Positions 16,694 through 24,675 of a stretch of DNA of 42,538 nt are shown piece after piece (the stretch's first letter is position 1; each line of letters opens with the position of its first letter). The notes below the pieces were generated by a model. The model was not told where the DNA came from, did not search any database, and was given only the letters and a program-made list of their open reading frames with translations. This stretch comes from Ruminococcaceae bacterium UBA7212 (GTDB lineage: Bacteria; Bacillota; Clostridia; Oscillospirales; Acutalibacteraceae), in the NCBI GenBank assembly GCA_002490525.1, contig DKUE01000024.1:1-42538 (forward strand). Reading direction: 5' to 3'. The position numbers and the translations under genes were made by a program.

Positions 16694-16781
16694 TTGTCAT
16701 TCTGAGAAGCACAAGAATCTCAATCAAAACAAATCCGCTTTGTGCTACGAGAGATTCTTTGCCTGCGGCGCAGAATGACAA
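16694..16781. repeat. Palindromic intergenic repeat, best copy
   Basis: TTGTCATTCTG at 16694-16704 is mirrored exactly by CAGAATGACAA at 16771-16781. Inner arms AAGAATCTC and GAGATTCTT extend the palindrome. At 88 bp it is the most complete copy of a family also seen near 2902, 21568, 25808 and 28947. It is too short to encode anything and could form a hairpin in RNA. Confidence 0.75.
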
Positions 16782-16894
16782 ATTTTTGTAGATTTGCAGA
16801 AGTGCCTCACGAATCTCCCGAAGTGCGAAAAGGGTCTGTTCTTATTTTGTGGGCGAACGCAGTTCGTCCTTACTTTATTTCCGAGGTGTTTTAT

Positions 16895-17707
16895 ATGGCC
16901 GGATTTCGCTGTCCTGTGTGCGGCAGGCAGTTAGAAAATCAAGGAACAGCATATGTGTGCCCTAACCGCCACAGCTTTGATAAAGCCAAAAGCGGTTATG
17001 TGCATTTGCTGACGCACGCATCAGGCGCAAAAGGGCATGGCGACAACAAAGCCATGGTTTGCGCGCGGCGAGATTTTTTAGAGACGGGCGCATATGCCGA
17101 GCTGCGTACGGCTGTGGTGCAGACGGTAAAAAAATATACCCCCAACGGCGGCACGCTGTTGGACAGCGGCTGCGGCGAGGGGTATTATACCGCGGCAATC
17201 TGTGCGGCACTGGACGGATGTGCAGAGGTGTTGGGCTTTGATATTTCCAAAGATGCAGTCAATCTTGCCGCTAAGCGCTGTAAATCGGCACAATTTGCGG
17301 TGGCAAGCGCCTTTCGAATGCCGATTTCGGACTGGAGTGTCGATGTACTGACGGAAATCTTTTCCCCGTTCAGCGAAGCGGAATTTGCCCGCGTATTAAA
17401 AAAAGACGGCGTGCTTGTGGAAGTGATTCCCGGGGCGCGGCATTTGTACGGCTTGAAAGCGGCGGTGTACGATGCACCGTATCAAAATACGGTTGCCGAT
17501 TTTGTGCGTGCGGGATACAAATTGGAAGAACAGCTGCATTTGTCGGGTGAGCTGTACCTGACCTCGCCGCAGGATATCGGAAACCTGTTTTTAATGACAC
17601 CGTATTATTATAAAACGGGGCGCACTGAGCAAGCGCGGCTTGCCGCATTGCAAACGCTGATAACGGAAACGGAATTTTATATTTTGGTCTATCGGAAAAC
17701 AGTGTGA
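16895..17707 (+). CDS. rlmA: 23S rRNA (guanine-N1)-methyltransferase RlmA-type
   Basis: The 270-residue protein has the RlmA layout. The N-terminal zinc ribbon uses C6, C9, C22 and H26 (FRCPVCG...YVCPNRHSFD). Next come the conserved GYVHLL and DNKAMVCARRDFLETGAY blocks, then a class I methyltransferase domain with LLDSGCGEGYY as the SAM-binding glycine motif and LTEIFSPF later. RlmA enzymes methylate G745 or G748 of 23S rRNA, and in some species this affects macrolide or tylosin sensitivity. The ATG at 16895 follows CGAGGTG. An in-frame extension upstream would run into the palindromic repeat and lacks support. It ends at a terminator shared with ahcY. Confidence 0.9.
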   Translation: MAGFRCPVCGRQLENQGTAYVCPNRHSFDKAKSGYVHLLTHASGAKGHGDNKAMVCARRDFLETGAYAELRTAVVQTVKKYTPNGGTLLDSGCGEGYYTAAICAALDGCAEVLGFDISKDAVNLAAKRCKSAQFAVASAFRMPISDWSVDVLTEIFSPFSEAEFARVLKKDGVLVEVIPGARHLYGLKAAVYDAPYQNTVADFVRAGYKLEEQLHLSGELYLTSPQDIGNLFLMTPYYYKTGRTEQARLAALQTLITETEFYILVYRKTV

Positions 17708-17729
17708 AGCAAAAAAGCTTTACAAATGT

Positions 17730-17767
17730 AATACACCTCTCCCATACAGTACGGGAGAGGTGTATTT
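17730..17767. terminator. Bidirectional terminator between rlmA and ahcY
   Basis: AATACACCTCTCCC (17730-17743) pairs perfectly with 17753-17766 and is flanked by A- and T-rich ends. It lies between converging genes, 22 bases after rlmA and 8 before the ahcY stop. Confidence 0.85.
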
Positions 17768-17774
17768 TTAAGCT

Positions 17775-19016
17775 TTATACATTCCAGCTGTTTAAATAGG
17801 CTTCCTGTTCTTTTGTAAGGCTATCAACCTTTACACCCCATGCAAGCAGTTTCCTGCGGGCGACCTCTCGGTCAATCTCCTCGGGAACGAAATGTACGCC
17901 TTTTTCCAAATTACGGTGCTGTGCAACATACCGTGCGCAAAGCGCCTGCACGGCAAAGCTCATATCCATAATCTCTGCGGGATGCCCATCGCCTGCGGCA
18001 AGGTTTACCAGTCTGCCCTCGGCAATTAAATGCAGGACTTTGCCGTCCGCCATTCGATAGCCTGTGATATTTTTACGGCTTTCAAACTGTTCCACAGACA
18101 GCGCTTCCAAATCGCCGATATTGATTTCCACATTAAAGTGCCCCGCATTGCAGAGAATGGCACCGTCCTTCATGCGGCGCATCGCTTTTTCGGTGATTAC
18201 GTCCTTGCAGCCTGTCACTGTAATGAAAAAATCGCCCGATTCGGCGGCTTCTGTCATCGGCAAAACGGTGAAGCCGTCCATGACTGCTTCCATCGCTTTT
18301 ACCGCGTCAACCTCGGTTACAATGACTTTTGCGCCCAAGCCCTTTGCACGCATAGCAACGCCCTTGCCGCACCAGCCGTAGCCCGCCACAACAACGGTCT
18401 TGCCTGCGACAATCAAGTTGGTGGTGCGGTTGATGCCGTCCCAAACGGACTGCCCCGTGCCGTAACGGTTGTCAAACAGATATTTGCATTTTGCGTTGTT
18501 GACTGCCATCATCGGAAACTGTAGTGCATTATCCTTTGCCATTGCCTGCAAACGGATGATGCCCGTGGTCGTTTCCTCACAGCCGCCGAGTACCTCGGGC
18601 AGAAAGTCCCGATATTCATTATGAATCAGATTCACAAGGTCGCCGCCGTCATCTATAATAATATTGGGGCAGTGTTCCATAACCGCTTTTAAATGCGTGT
18701 GATATTCCTCAGCGGTTGCACCGTGAACGGCGAACACTTCCATGCCACCATGTACCAGCGCCGCGGCAATGTCGTCCTGTGTGGAAAGCGGATTACTGCC
18801 GGTGACATACATTTCGGCGCCGCCTGCCTGCAAAACGCGGCAGAGATAAGCGGTTTTTGCTTCCAAGTGCACCGAAAGTGCCACACGCAGTCCTTCAAAG
18901 GGAAGTTCCTTGCGGAATTCCGTTTCGAGCCCTGATAAAAGCGGCATATAGCTTTTTACCCATTGAATTTTTTGCTCCCCCGAAGCGTGCAGGGCGGTGT
19001 CTTTAATTATGCTCAT
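17775..19016 (-). CDS. ahcY: Adenosylhomocysteinase
   Basis: The enzyme splits S-adenosylhomocysteine into adenosine and homocysteine, so it clears the inhibitor made by SAM methyltransferases. The 413-residue protein has SNPLSTQDD (74-82), the IDDGGDL region (121-127), DNRYGTGQS (182-190) and the NAD-binding GYGWCGKG (212-219). The C-terminal CNAGHFNVEI block is also present. The length fits the shorter bacterial and archaeal form that lacks the insertion of about 40 residues. AAGGAGA precedes the ATG. Many clostridia use the Pfs/LuxS route instead, so an AhcY enzyme is informative about methyl recycling here. I saw no SAH riboswitch in the leader (19017-19130). Confidence 0.96.
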   Translation of the reverse strand: MSIIKDTALHASGEQKIQWVKSYMPLLSGLETEFRKELPFEGLRVALSVHLEAKTAYLCRVLQAGGAEMYVTGSNPLSTQDDIAAALVHGGMEVFAVHGATAEEYHTHLKAVMEHCPNIIIDDGGDLVNLIHNEYRDFLPEVLGGCEETTTGIIRLQAMAKDNALQFPMMAVNNAKCKYLFDNRYGTGQSVWDGINRTTNLIVAGKTVVVAGYGWCGKGVAMRAKGLGAKVIVTEVDAVKAMEAVMDGFTVLPMTEAAESGDFFITVTGCKDVITEKAMRRMKDGAILCNAGHFNVEINIGDLEALSVEQFESRKNITGYRMADGKVLHLIAEGRLVNLAAGDGHPAEIMDMSFAVQALCARYVAQHRNLEKGVHFVPEEIDREVARRKLLAWGVKVDSLTKEQEAYLNSWNV

Positions 19017-19136
19017 ATCTGATATTCTCCTTGTCCTGTAAAAACAGACTTCTTATTCTGCTGTTCTATTGAAAATAGCCTACCACATTGCGGCAAAAAA
19101 TGCAATAGTTGGGCGGTAGGTCTACAGACTTACCTA

Positions 19137-19165
19137 TTGACACTGTGCTGATTTTGTGCGATAAT
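19137..19165 (+). promoter_or_regulatory. Promoter of the DUF4474-like lipoprotein gene
   Basis: A perfect TTGACA (19137-19142) and GATAAT (19160-19165) are 17 bases apart. The leader to the ATG is about 65 bases. Confidence 0.8.
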
Positions 19166-19236
19166 TGGAGCAGAAACTGTGTAAGGTGACCATACCTGTT
19201 TTGGATATGGCGAATGAAAGACGGAGGTAATATCCA

Positions 19237-20142
19237 ATGAATTCAACGGTGAAAAGAGCCATTGCCGCGATGCTTGCCGTAATGCTTATCGTGTGCTCGT
19301 TTGCATCCTGCAAAAAGGACGATGCGGATGACGAAATTACCCGCGGGGCGGATGCGATTGCCGCACCTGAAACCACTGTGACGCCGGTAGCGCCTGTAAC
19401 GGATGAAATCACAACAGAGCCTTCTACGGCTGTGATAACCACGGCGGCGCCGACAAAAGGCAATCCAAGCATCAATCAGAGCGGCAATAATAACAGCAAT
19501 ACCAATCAAAGTGCGGACGGTTCCGGTTTTGCCGGTTCTTTGGTGAATGCACTCGGTTACAATTACGATGCCAAAGAGGGCGTGTGGTATACGGAGAAGG
19601 ACAGCTGGCAGCGCTCGGCAAATTTCATTTCACACTATGATGCACTTGCGGCTTTTGCAAATATGACCTATCTTACGACAACCGTTGATTTTGATTATGC
19701 AGGTTTGAGTTGGCGTTTGCAGTTCTGGAAAGGGCAGTACGGTCCGTTCGGCGGCGCGGAAATCGGTGTATACAATAAACAGCCGGGGCAAACAGACGAA
19801 CTGTATTTCTGTGCGGATGACGACCATATGATGTATATGACCTATGACTGCTACTTAACAGAACAAGATTACCGCAGCGGCAATAAATTCTTTACCCGCG
19901 GTTGGCAGAAGCACTGGTGGTTGACGGGCTTTAAAATGGCGAGCGTTACGCCGGCGGATATGGTCATGTCCGCGCGCATCCGCACTTATGACAGCACCAT
20001 GCACGGTGCCATGGAGCAGGGGCTTATCAACGCGGGCTTCCGCAAGGGTGACGCACGTACGCAGATGGATACCTACAGAAAATCCGGTTTCGATTTCTAC
20101 ATTTTATGGCATAATGTTGGTATCTTGAATTATCATGAGTAA
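19237..20142 (+). CDS. Secreted lipoprotein with DUF4474-like domain
   Basis: 301 residues. The N-terminus is a lipoprotein signal peptide with positive charges at K6-R7, a hydrophobic core and cleavage before C25 (SFASC). A low-complexity Thr/Ala/Asn/Ser linker (about 30-95) follows. The C-terminal domain (about 100-301) reads ALGYNYDAKEGVWYTEKDSW, with FDYAGLSWRLQFWKGQYGPF and EIGVYNKQPG further on. I recognise this as DUF4474-like, a domain of unknown function common in clostridial surface proteins. The protein should be anchored outside the membrane. An ACGGAGG site precedes the ATG. Monocistronic with a strong promoter. Confidence 0.78.
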   Translation: MNSTVKRAIAAMLAVMLIVCSFASCKKDDADDEITRGADAIAAPETTVTPVAPVTDEITTEPSTAVITTAAPTKGNPSINQSGNNNSNTNQSADGSGFAGSLVNALGYNYDAKEGVWYTEKDSWQRSANFISHYDALAAFANMTYLTTTVDFDYAGLSWRLQFWKGQYGPFGGAEIGVYNKQPGQTDELYFCADDDHMMYMTYDCYLTEQDYRSGNKFFTRGWQKHWWLTGFKMASVTPADMVMSARIRTYDSTMHGAMEQGLINAGFRKGDARTQMDTYRKSGFDFYILWHNVGILNYHE

Positions 20143-20170
20143 AACAATTAAGCAATAGTAAATGATTTTT

Positions 20171-20214
20171 CGCAAAGGTTCGCGCGGACTCCCGTTGCGA
20201 ACCTTCGCATTTTA
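20171..20214 (+). terminator. Terminator of the lipoprotein gene
   Basis: CGCAAAGGTTCGC (20171-20183) pairs with GCGAACCTTCGC (20197-20208) with one mismatch, followed by ATTTT. The T run is short and overlaps the left edge of the next inverted-repeat element. Confidence 0.6.
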
Positions 20215-20411
20215 AGGTGAAGGGTGTTGAACCCGATATGGTTTAAAACGGTATGTTTCCGTTTAAACTGCTGCGCGCCGAAAGCGCAGGAATTACGGAT
20301 GGATTTTTGCTTTTGAGACGGCAGTGCCCTTGAGCTCGACAACGGTGAAAAAATGAAAAACCACCGTAAGAACAAGGTTTCGGCATATTGTGTTCAACGC
20401 CTCTCACCTTA
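20213..20411. mobile_element. MITE-like element with 20-bp imperfect terminal repeats
   Basis: The left end TAAGGTGAAGGGTGTTGAAC (20213-20232) and the inverse of the right end (20392-20411) agree at 17 of 20 bases. Both ends carry TA. Inside are hairpins AAACGG/CCGTTT, CTGCGC/GCGCAG and ACGGTG/CACCGT around an A-rich loop. No transposase or supported gene is present. It fills the gap between the lipoprotein gene and yfbR. Confidence 0.65.
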
Positions 20412-20436
20412 GAGCATATTTTTGGGAGCAATTTTT

Positions 20437-21021
20437 ATGAAAAGTAATTTTTTTGCATTTGCCTCGCGCATTAAATATATTCACCGCTGGGCTTTAATGC
20501 GCAACACAACTTACGAAACCTTAAGTCAGCATTCTTACGAGGTGGCAACACTGGCACACGCGCTGGCAGTGCTCGGCAACCGCAGGCTCGGCAAAAATTA
20601 TGACGTTTCCCGTGCGGCGCTTTTGGGCCTGTATCACGATGTACCCGAAATTATCACAGGCGATATGCCTACGCCCGTAAAATATCACAGCGGCGAAATG
20701 CGTACGGCATTTGCGGCGGTGGAGCAGTATGCAAGTGCACGGCTGCTCTCTATGCTGCCTGATGATTTGCGTGCGGATTATGAACCGTTGCTGTCCGAAA
20801 ACGTGCAGGGAGAAGAGGATTTGCATGTGCTCGTTAAAGCGGCGGATAAGCTGTCGGCATATATTAAATGCATTGAAGAGCGCAAGGCGGGCAACAGCGA
20901 ATTTACGGACGCGGAACGTGCGACCGAAAAGGCGCTTGAAAAAATGCAGTGCCCCGAAGCGGAAATATTTATAGAAGATTTTTTGCCCGCATACAGCCTG
21001 CCGCTGGATAAGCTGAAATGA
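20437..21021 (+). CDS. yfbR: HD-domain 5'-deoxynucleotidase, YfbR family
   Basis: YfbR removes phosphate from deoxynucleoside 5'-monophosphates in the cytoplasm and helps balance dNTP pools. The 194-residue protein tracks the E. coli enzyme closely: SRIKYIHRWALMRNTTYETL, SQHSYEVA (the first metal-binding His), the HD pair in LYHDVPEIITGDMPTPVKYH, and VKAADKLSAYIKCIEE (the last Asp). The ATG at 20437 follows GGGAGCA; an upstream in-frame ATG would add five residues. Its stop codon overlaps the start of the GNAT gene (ATGA), so the two are translationally coupled. Confidence 0.92.
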   Translation: MKSNFFAFASRIKYIHRWALMRNTTYETLSQHSYEVATLAHALAVLGNRRLGKNYDVSRAALLGLYHDVPEIITGDMPTPVKYHSGEMRTAFAAVEQYASARLLSMLPDDLRADYEPLLSENVQGEEDLHVLVKAADKLSAYIKCIEERKAGNSEFTDAERATEKALEKMQCPEAEIFIEDFLPAYSLPLDKLK

Positions 21022-21464
21022 GCGACGGGATTCGTATCATACCGTTTCGGCCGCAGTACCGTGACGACTGTATTTTTATGATACTGGAAGCCAAAAACGC
21101 TTTGGGCAGAATCCCCGGACTTAACGAGGATTTATTGGACATAGAAGCCAATTATTTCGAATGCGGCGGTATGTTTTGGGTGGCTTTAAATTTGCAGAGC
21201 AGGGTTGTCGGCAGTGTCGGCTACAATAAACGTACAAACCCATGCGAGGCGGATTTGCACCGCCTGTTTGTGAAATATACGCTGAAACGGCAGGGAATCG
21301 GTTCGGCGCTTTTGCAGTGCGCGGAAGCAGATATGCGGGAGCAAAATATAAAAACTGTATATATACATTTGGGACACGGTGCGGAATGGTCCGAATCGCG
21401 GGCGTTTTACCAAAAGCACGGGTATGCGTTTTATGCGGAAGACAGAATGAAAAAAGATTTATAG
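21018..21464 (+). CDS. GNAT-family N-acetyltransferase
   Basis: 148 residues with the GNAT fold. The acetyl-CoA-binding motif A reads RLFVKYTLKRQGIGSALLQ (about 75-94, with the R-x-x-G-I-G pyrophosphate loop). Motif B includes ESRAFYQKHGYAFY near the C-terminus. The substrate cannot be deduced. The start codon overlaps the yfbR stop by four bases, so the gene lies in the same transcript. Function in nucleotide metabolism is not implied by the family. Confidence 0.85.
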   Translation: MSDGIRIIPFRPQYRDDCIFMILEAKNALGRIPGLNEDLLDIEANYFECGGMFWVALNLQSRVVGSVGYNKRTNPCEADLHRLFVKYTLKRQGIGSALLQCAEADMREQNIKTVYIHLGHGAEWSESRAFYQKHGYAFYAEDRMKKDL

Positions 21465-21495
21465 TGTTCCCTGCGGCACGTCAAAAAAAGCACTG

Positions 21496-21540
21496 ATCGT
21501 ATAGGGGGCGGCGACCCATCGAAGTTCTTTGAACCTTTGG
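21496..21540. repeat. GGGGGCGGCGACC-type intergenic repeat remnant
   Basis: CGTATAGGGGGCGGCGACCC, followed by AAGTTCTTTGAACCTT, resembles remnants near 15700 and 29058. The short inverted pair GTTC/GAAC inside may form a hairpin. Confidence 0.4.
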
Positions 21541-21567
21541 GGAACAACACTTAAGGGCGTTCCTTAC

Positions 21568-21660
21568 TTGTCATTCTGCGCGACAGTGAAGAATCTCAAT
21601 CAGAACAAATTCGCTTTGTGCCATGTGAGATTCTTCGCCTGACGGCTCAGTATGTGATAA
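21568..21660. repeat. Palindromic intergenic repeat, second copy
   Basis: The left end TTGTCATTCTGCGCGACAG and the inner arms GAAGAATCTCA and TGAGATTCTTC match the 16694 copy. The right end has decayed to CAGTATGTGATAA. It occupies the gap before the second GPH symporter. Confidence 0.7.
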
Positions 21661-21748
21661 CTTTATATAAGTTTCGCAGGAGCGTTAAGAGGCTTACGGA
21701 TTATAATATGCTCTGCAAAATAAAATACAGCCGAAAGGAAGCGAAACT

Positions 21749-23437
21749 ATGGGGGAGAAACTTAAGCGTGCCATCGGGGTCAAGGGGGATTTCAAAACAG
21801 CGATTTTGCCGATGATGCGCTACAGCTACGCCAACATTTTCATGGGCGGCGCCGGGTATATCATCAGCATGTACTTTACGATTTTCCTGACGGATGTTGT
21901 CAATCTGTCCTTAAACCAGGCGGGTATTGTGGTTATGCTTGCCACCGTTTGGGATGCGGTGACCGACCCTGTTATGGGGCTGATTACCGACCGCACGCGG
22001 TCGAAATACGGCAAACACCGCCGCTATCTTCTGTGGGGGATTCCGCTTTTGCTGGTGTCTTATGCATTGCTGTGGAACGGCTATCTTGTGAACGGCAAGG
22101 AAAACCCAACGGGCGCAATGCTGTTTTTTATTTTGGTGTACATGCTCTACAAAACCGCCTATACCGTCATCGGTGTGCCGCATACCGCTATGCTTCCCGA
22201 ACTTGCACCGGACTATAATCTGCGCACACAGTATAACTCCATGGGGTATTTGTTTAATTCCGCAGGCATGGTACCTGCGTTCGGCATTGCGGTGCTGGTG
22301 CTTTCGCTGTTCGGGTCGGGTGATAATCTTTCGTCCGCATCCAAGGCACCGTTTGCGGTCATCGGCATTGTACTTGCCGTATTTTTCTCTGTTGCGGTAT
22401 TTATGACGTTTAAAACGACACGTGAACCGAGTTCTGAGCATATGCATGTGGAACCGCTGGACCTCAAATACATTTTGCGCGAATATGTGTTGGTCTTTAA
22501 AAATCGCTCATTTCGGCAGTATTTCTTTATGAGTTTGGCGTATCAGTTTTCTACGGGATTTTATTTGAATTCCAAAGTGTATTACGTCAAATATCTTGCC
22601 AACCAATACAGCAAATACGCGCTGTTTAACGCTGTGGCGGGTGTTGCGGAGGCAAGCGCGTTCCCGCTGAATTATGCGCTGACCATGAAATACGGTAAAA
22701 AACGCTGCGGTGCGATTGTCACGCCGCTGATGGTCGGCGGACTTTTAATCGGTCTGTTTATGCAGGCGGGCGGCGGCAAGGGCGCATGGGTTTGGTCGCT
22801 CTTAATGCTGTTGAGTATGGTACTGTACCCGTTCGGCATGTCGGGGCTGGGTTTTGTTTCTACCAATATTTTTCCCGATTTAACCGATGTGGACGAACTG
22901 ATTACAGGCAGACGGCGCGAGGGCGTGATTTCGACCTTCAGCACGCTGATTAAAAAGAGTATCGCGGGCGTAATGGCGGCGATGGTCGGCTTTGCCTTGC
23001 AGGGCTTCGGATTGGTGACGGGCGACACGGTTTCGGAATACGAAAAAACAACGGGTGAGCTGTTTGCACAGTCCCCGCAGGCAATTCTCGGTGTACGCAT
23101 CTGTGTGGCGGTTGTGCCGATTGTTGCGGCACTGATTGCGCTGTTTTTATTAAGACGATTTCAAATGACCGGCGAGGACCATACCATGATTCGCGCCGCT
23201 GTTGCTACAAAGAAGAAATACGGCAGTGTGACGCTTACTGCGGAGCAAATTGCACGCTGTGAGCTGATTTCGGGACAGAAATATGAAAATACCTGGCTCG
23301 GCAAAGGCAACAATACCTTGGAAACGCATACGCTCACACAGAATGAAAACGGCGAATATCTGATTTTATTAGAATCGGAAGCGGCAAAAAAAGCGGCGGA
23401 AGAAGCCGAAAAACAAGAGGAGGCTCATACAAAATGA
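21749..23437 (+). CDS. GPH-family sugar:cation symporter (MFS), second copy
   Basis: 562 residues with twelve predicted helices and a soluble C-terminal tail of about 90 residues. The family signature is ATVWDAVTDPVMGLITDRTR near residue 70, with KYGKHRRYLLWG after it. In the C-terminal half the ITGRRREGVISTF block matches GPH proteins. It is related to, but not a close duplicate of, the symporter at 14200. AAAGGAAG precedes the ATG. The last codons overlap the start of the next gene by four bases (ATGA), so the two proteins are coupled. The tail ends in an Ala/Glu/Lys-rich helix. Confidence 0.88.
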   Translation: MGEKLKRAIGVKGDFKTAILPMMRYSYANIFMGGAGYIISMYFTIFLTDVVNLSLNQAGIVVMLATVWDAVTDPVMGLITDRTRSKYGKHRRYLLWGIPLLLVSYALLWNGYLVNGKENPTGAMLFFILVYMLYKTAYTVIGVPHTAMLPELAPDYNLRTQYNSMGYLFNSAGMVPAFGIAVLVLSLFGSGDNLSSASKAPFAVIGIVLAVFFSVAVFMTFKTTREPSSEHMHVEPLDLKYILREYVLVFKNRSFRQYFFMSLAYQFSTGFYLNSKVYYVKYLANQYSKYALFNAVAGVAEASAFPLNYALTMKYGKKRCGAIVTPLMVGGLLIGLFMQAGGGKGAWVWSLLMLLSMVLYPFGMSGLGFVSTNIFPDLTDVDELITGRRREGVISTFSTLIKKSIAGVMAAMVGFALQGFGLVTGDTVSEYEKTTGELFAQSPQAILGVRICVAVVPIVAALIALFLLRRFQMTGEDHTMIRAAVATKKKYGSVTLTAEQIARCELISGQKYENTWLGKGNNTLETHTLTQNENGEYLILLESEAAKKAAEEAEKQEEAHTK

Positions 23438-23934
23438 CCGAAGTCAACATCAAGCAGAAAGAACCCCTGAAAAAAGAGCGAAATGCGAAAACTGCCGTGC
23501 AGGATTTCCTGTTTTATCTGGTGCAGTGGACTTGGGGACTGCCCGTCAATTTGGTTGGCGGCATTGCTTTTCTGATTTGTACAAAGCTCCTGCACCGCCG
23601 CTGGCAGCGTTTCGGTTATGCACGTATTGTCTATTTGCCGTGGAATTCGGGCGGGCTGTCTATGGGATTGTTTATCTTTATGAAAGATAATCACAAAAGC
23701 CAAAAATGGACTTATAACACCCGTATTCATGAATACGGGCACACTTGGCAGTGCCTGTTGTTAGGACCGCTGTATTACCTCGTTATTGCTCTGCCTTCAG
23801 CAGTTTGGTGTAATTTTTTTGAGGGCTACAGAAAGAAAAATAACGTGTCATATTATAAGCTTTATTGTGAGGCTTGGGCAAATGCATGGGGGCAGAAATT
23901 CTCCAAAATGCAAATGCTGGACCTCGGCGTATAA
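23434..23934 (+). CDS. Small membrane protein with HExxH motif, function unknown
   Basis: 166 residues. A charged N-terminus (1-24) is followed by hydrophobic segments at about 25-52 and 104-124. Between them lies RIHEYGHTWQ, where H99-E-Y-G-H103 fits the HExxH zinc site of metallopeptidases. E146 in YCEAWANAWG is a possible third ligand. I recall similar short proteins with an H-E-Y-G-H then GPLYxxxIGLPS pattern in Firmicutes, without a known role. It overlaps the GPH symporter by four bases, so the two are made together. A peptidase role is inferred from the motif only. Confidence 0.65.
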   Translation: MTEVNIKQKEPLKKERNAKTAVQDFLFYLVQWTWGLPVNLVGGIAFLICTKLLHRRWQRFGYARIVYLPWNSGGLSMGLFIFMKDNHKSQKWTYNTRIHEYGHTWQCLLLGPLYYLVIALPSAVWCNFFEGYRKKNNVSYYKLYCEAWANAWGQKFSKMQMLDLGV

Positions 23935-24095
23935 AGCGGAATTTATTGAAAATGATGAAACCTTCCTTGCCGCAAGTCGATGCGATTTACGGCGGGGATT
24001 TTATAGCTGAGAGCGGAGATATACCGTATCGCACGTACGACTTCACACGAACCGTAGGAGCAGGTTTTCATGTCTGCCCGAGCGAGGTTATGCTT
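23935..24095. other. Non-coding, possible diverged repeat element
   Basis: No supported gene. Read on the minus strand, GAAAACCTGCTCCTACGGT and later AAAATCCCCGCCGTAA weakly resemble segments of the element at 20213-20411 (GAAACCTTGTTCTTACGGT; AAAAATCCATCCGTAA). This may be a decayed relative. Confidence 0.35.
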
Positions 24096-24144
24096 TTGTA
24101 AACTGAACCGATGGCTGTACATCAACCGCCGGTTCAGTTTACAA
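24096..24144. repeat. 14-bp inverted repeat
   Basis: TTGTAAACTGAACC (24096-24109) is perfectly mirrored at 24131-24144 around a 21-base loop. There is no T run on either side, so it may be a poor terminator or an element end rather than a standard terminator. Confidence 0.6.
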
Positions 24145-24286
24145 TAAGAAAAATATTAACGTCCCACCCTAAGATACCTAATACTATACCGCACCCAATA
24201 TAAGAGTCAATCATAAATTCATCGTAGTCAAGAGCAGCAAGACCTAAAAGGCAAAAATTAACAAATAAAGCCAATAAATAAAGAAT

Positions 24287-24493
24287 CATATATATAACGG
24301 CAATTATCGGTTGCGGGATTTGCGTGAGGATACGAATTTACTGTAAAAGGATGTCGCGGAATACGTAAATTGTACGCAGGTTTGTTATTTGTTTTATGAA
24401 AACGGCAAACACGATATTCCAACGCAGGTTTTAATTCGTCTTGCGGCATATTACGACGTATCTATTGATTATTTGCTGGGGCAAACTGAGTAA
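24287..24493 (+). pseudogene. Decayed XRE-family (Cro/CI-type) helix-turn-helix regulator
   Basis: In frame from about 24287 the sequence reads HIYNGNYRLRDLREDTNLL, then a TAA stop at 24344-24346, then KDVAEYVNCTQVCYLFYENG, and ends in DVSIDYLLGQTE before TAA at 24491. This is the typical helix-turn-helix layout, where LLQKDVAEYV is expected, so a CAA-to-TAA change at one codon explains the break. The start codon is also lost, since the expected Met position reads CAT. About 65 codons survive. It resembles the short phage-like regulators of 65-75 residues. It is probably non-functional unless the stop is suppressed. Confidence 0.75.
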
Positions 24494-24548
24494 TCCCGCA
24501 CGAAATAAACAGAAATCCGTAAAACACCTGAAAACTTCCCGAAAATCC

Positions 24549-24577
24549 TTGACTTTACAGGATTCATTTGCTATAAT
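24549..24577 (+). promoter_or_regulatory. Promoter of rpsF-ssb-rpsR
   Basis: TTGACT (24549-24554) and TATAAT (24572-24577) have exactly 17 bases between them. This is a strong sigma-A-type promoter, fitting a ribosomal protein operon. The leader is about 90 bases. Confidence 0.88.
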
Positions 24578-24585
24578 TACTAACC

Positions 24586-24660
24586 GCTGTAAAATAATTT
24601 TGTGTTTACAGCTCCTTCCCACGGATAAATTTTTTCAGGTTCGTGGGCGAAAGTCCATAA
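24586..24660 (+). promoter_or_regulatory. Structured leader of the rpsF operon
   Basis: Two stems are visible: GCTGTAAA/TTTACAGC (24586-24593/24605-24612) and CCCACG/CGTGGG (24618-24623/24642-24647). In many bacteria the S6:S18 complex binds a hairpin in this leader and represses the operon. Whether this leader contains that motif needs a covariance search. Confidence 0.5.
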
Positions 24661-24675
24661 GGAGGTGCAAAAAGA

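Noticed and set aside
19017..19130. SAH or SAM riboswitch before ahcY
   Set aside because: No multi-stem conserved core was recognisable in the short leader.
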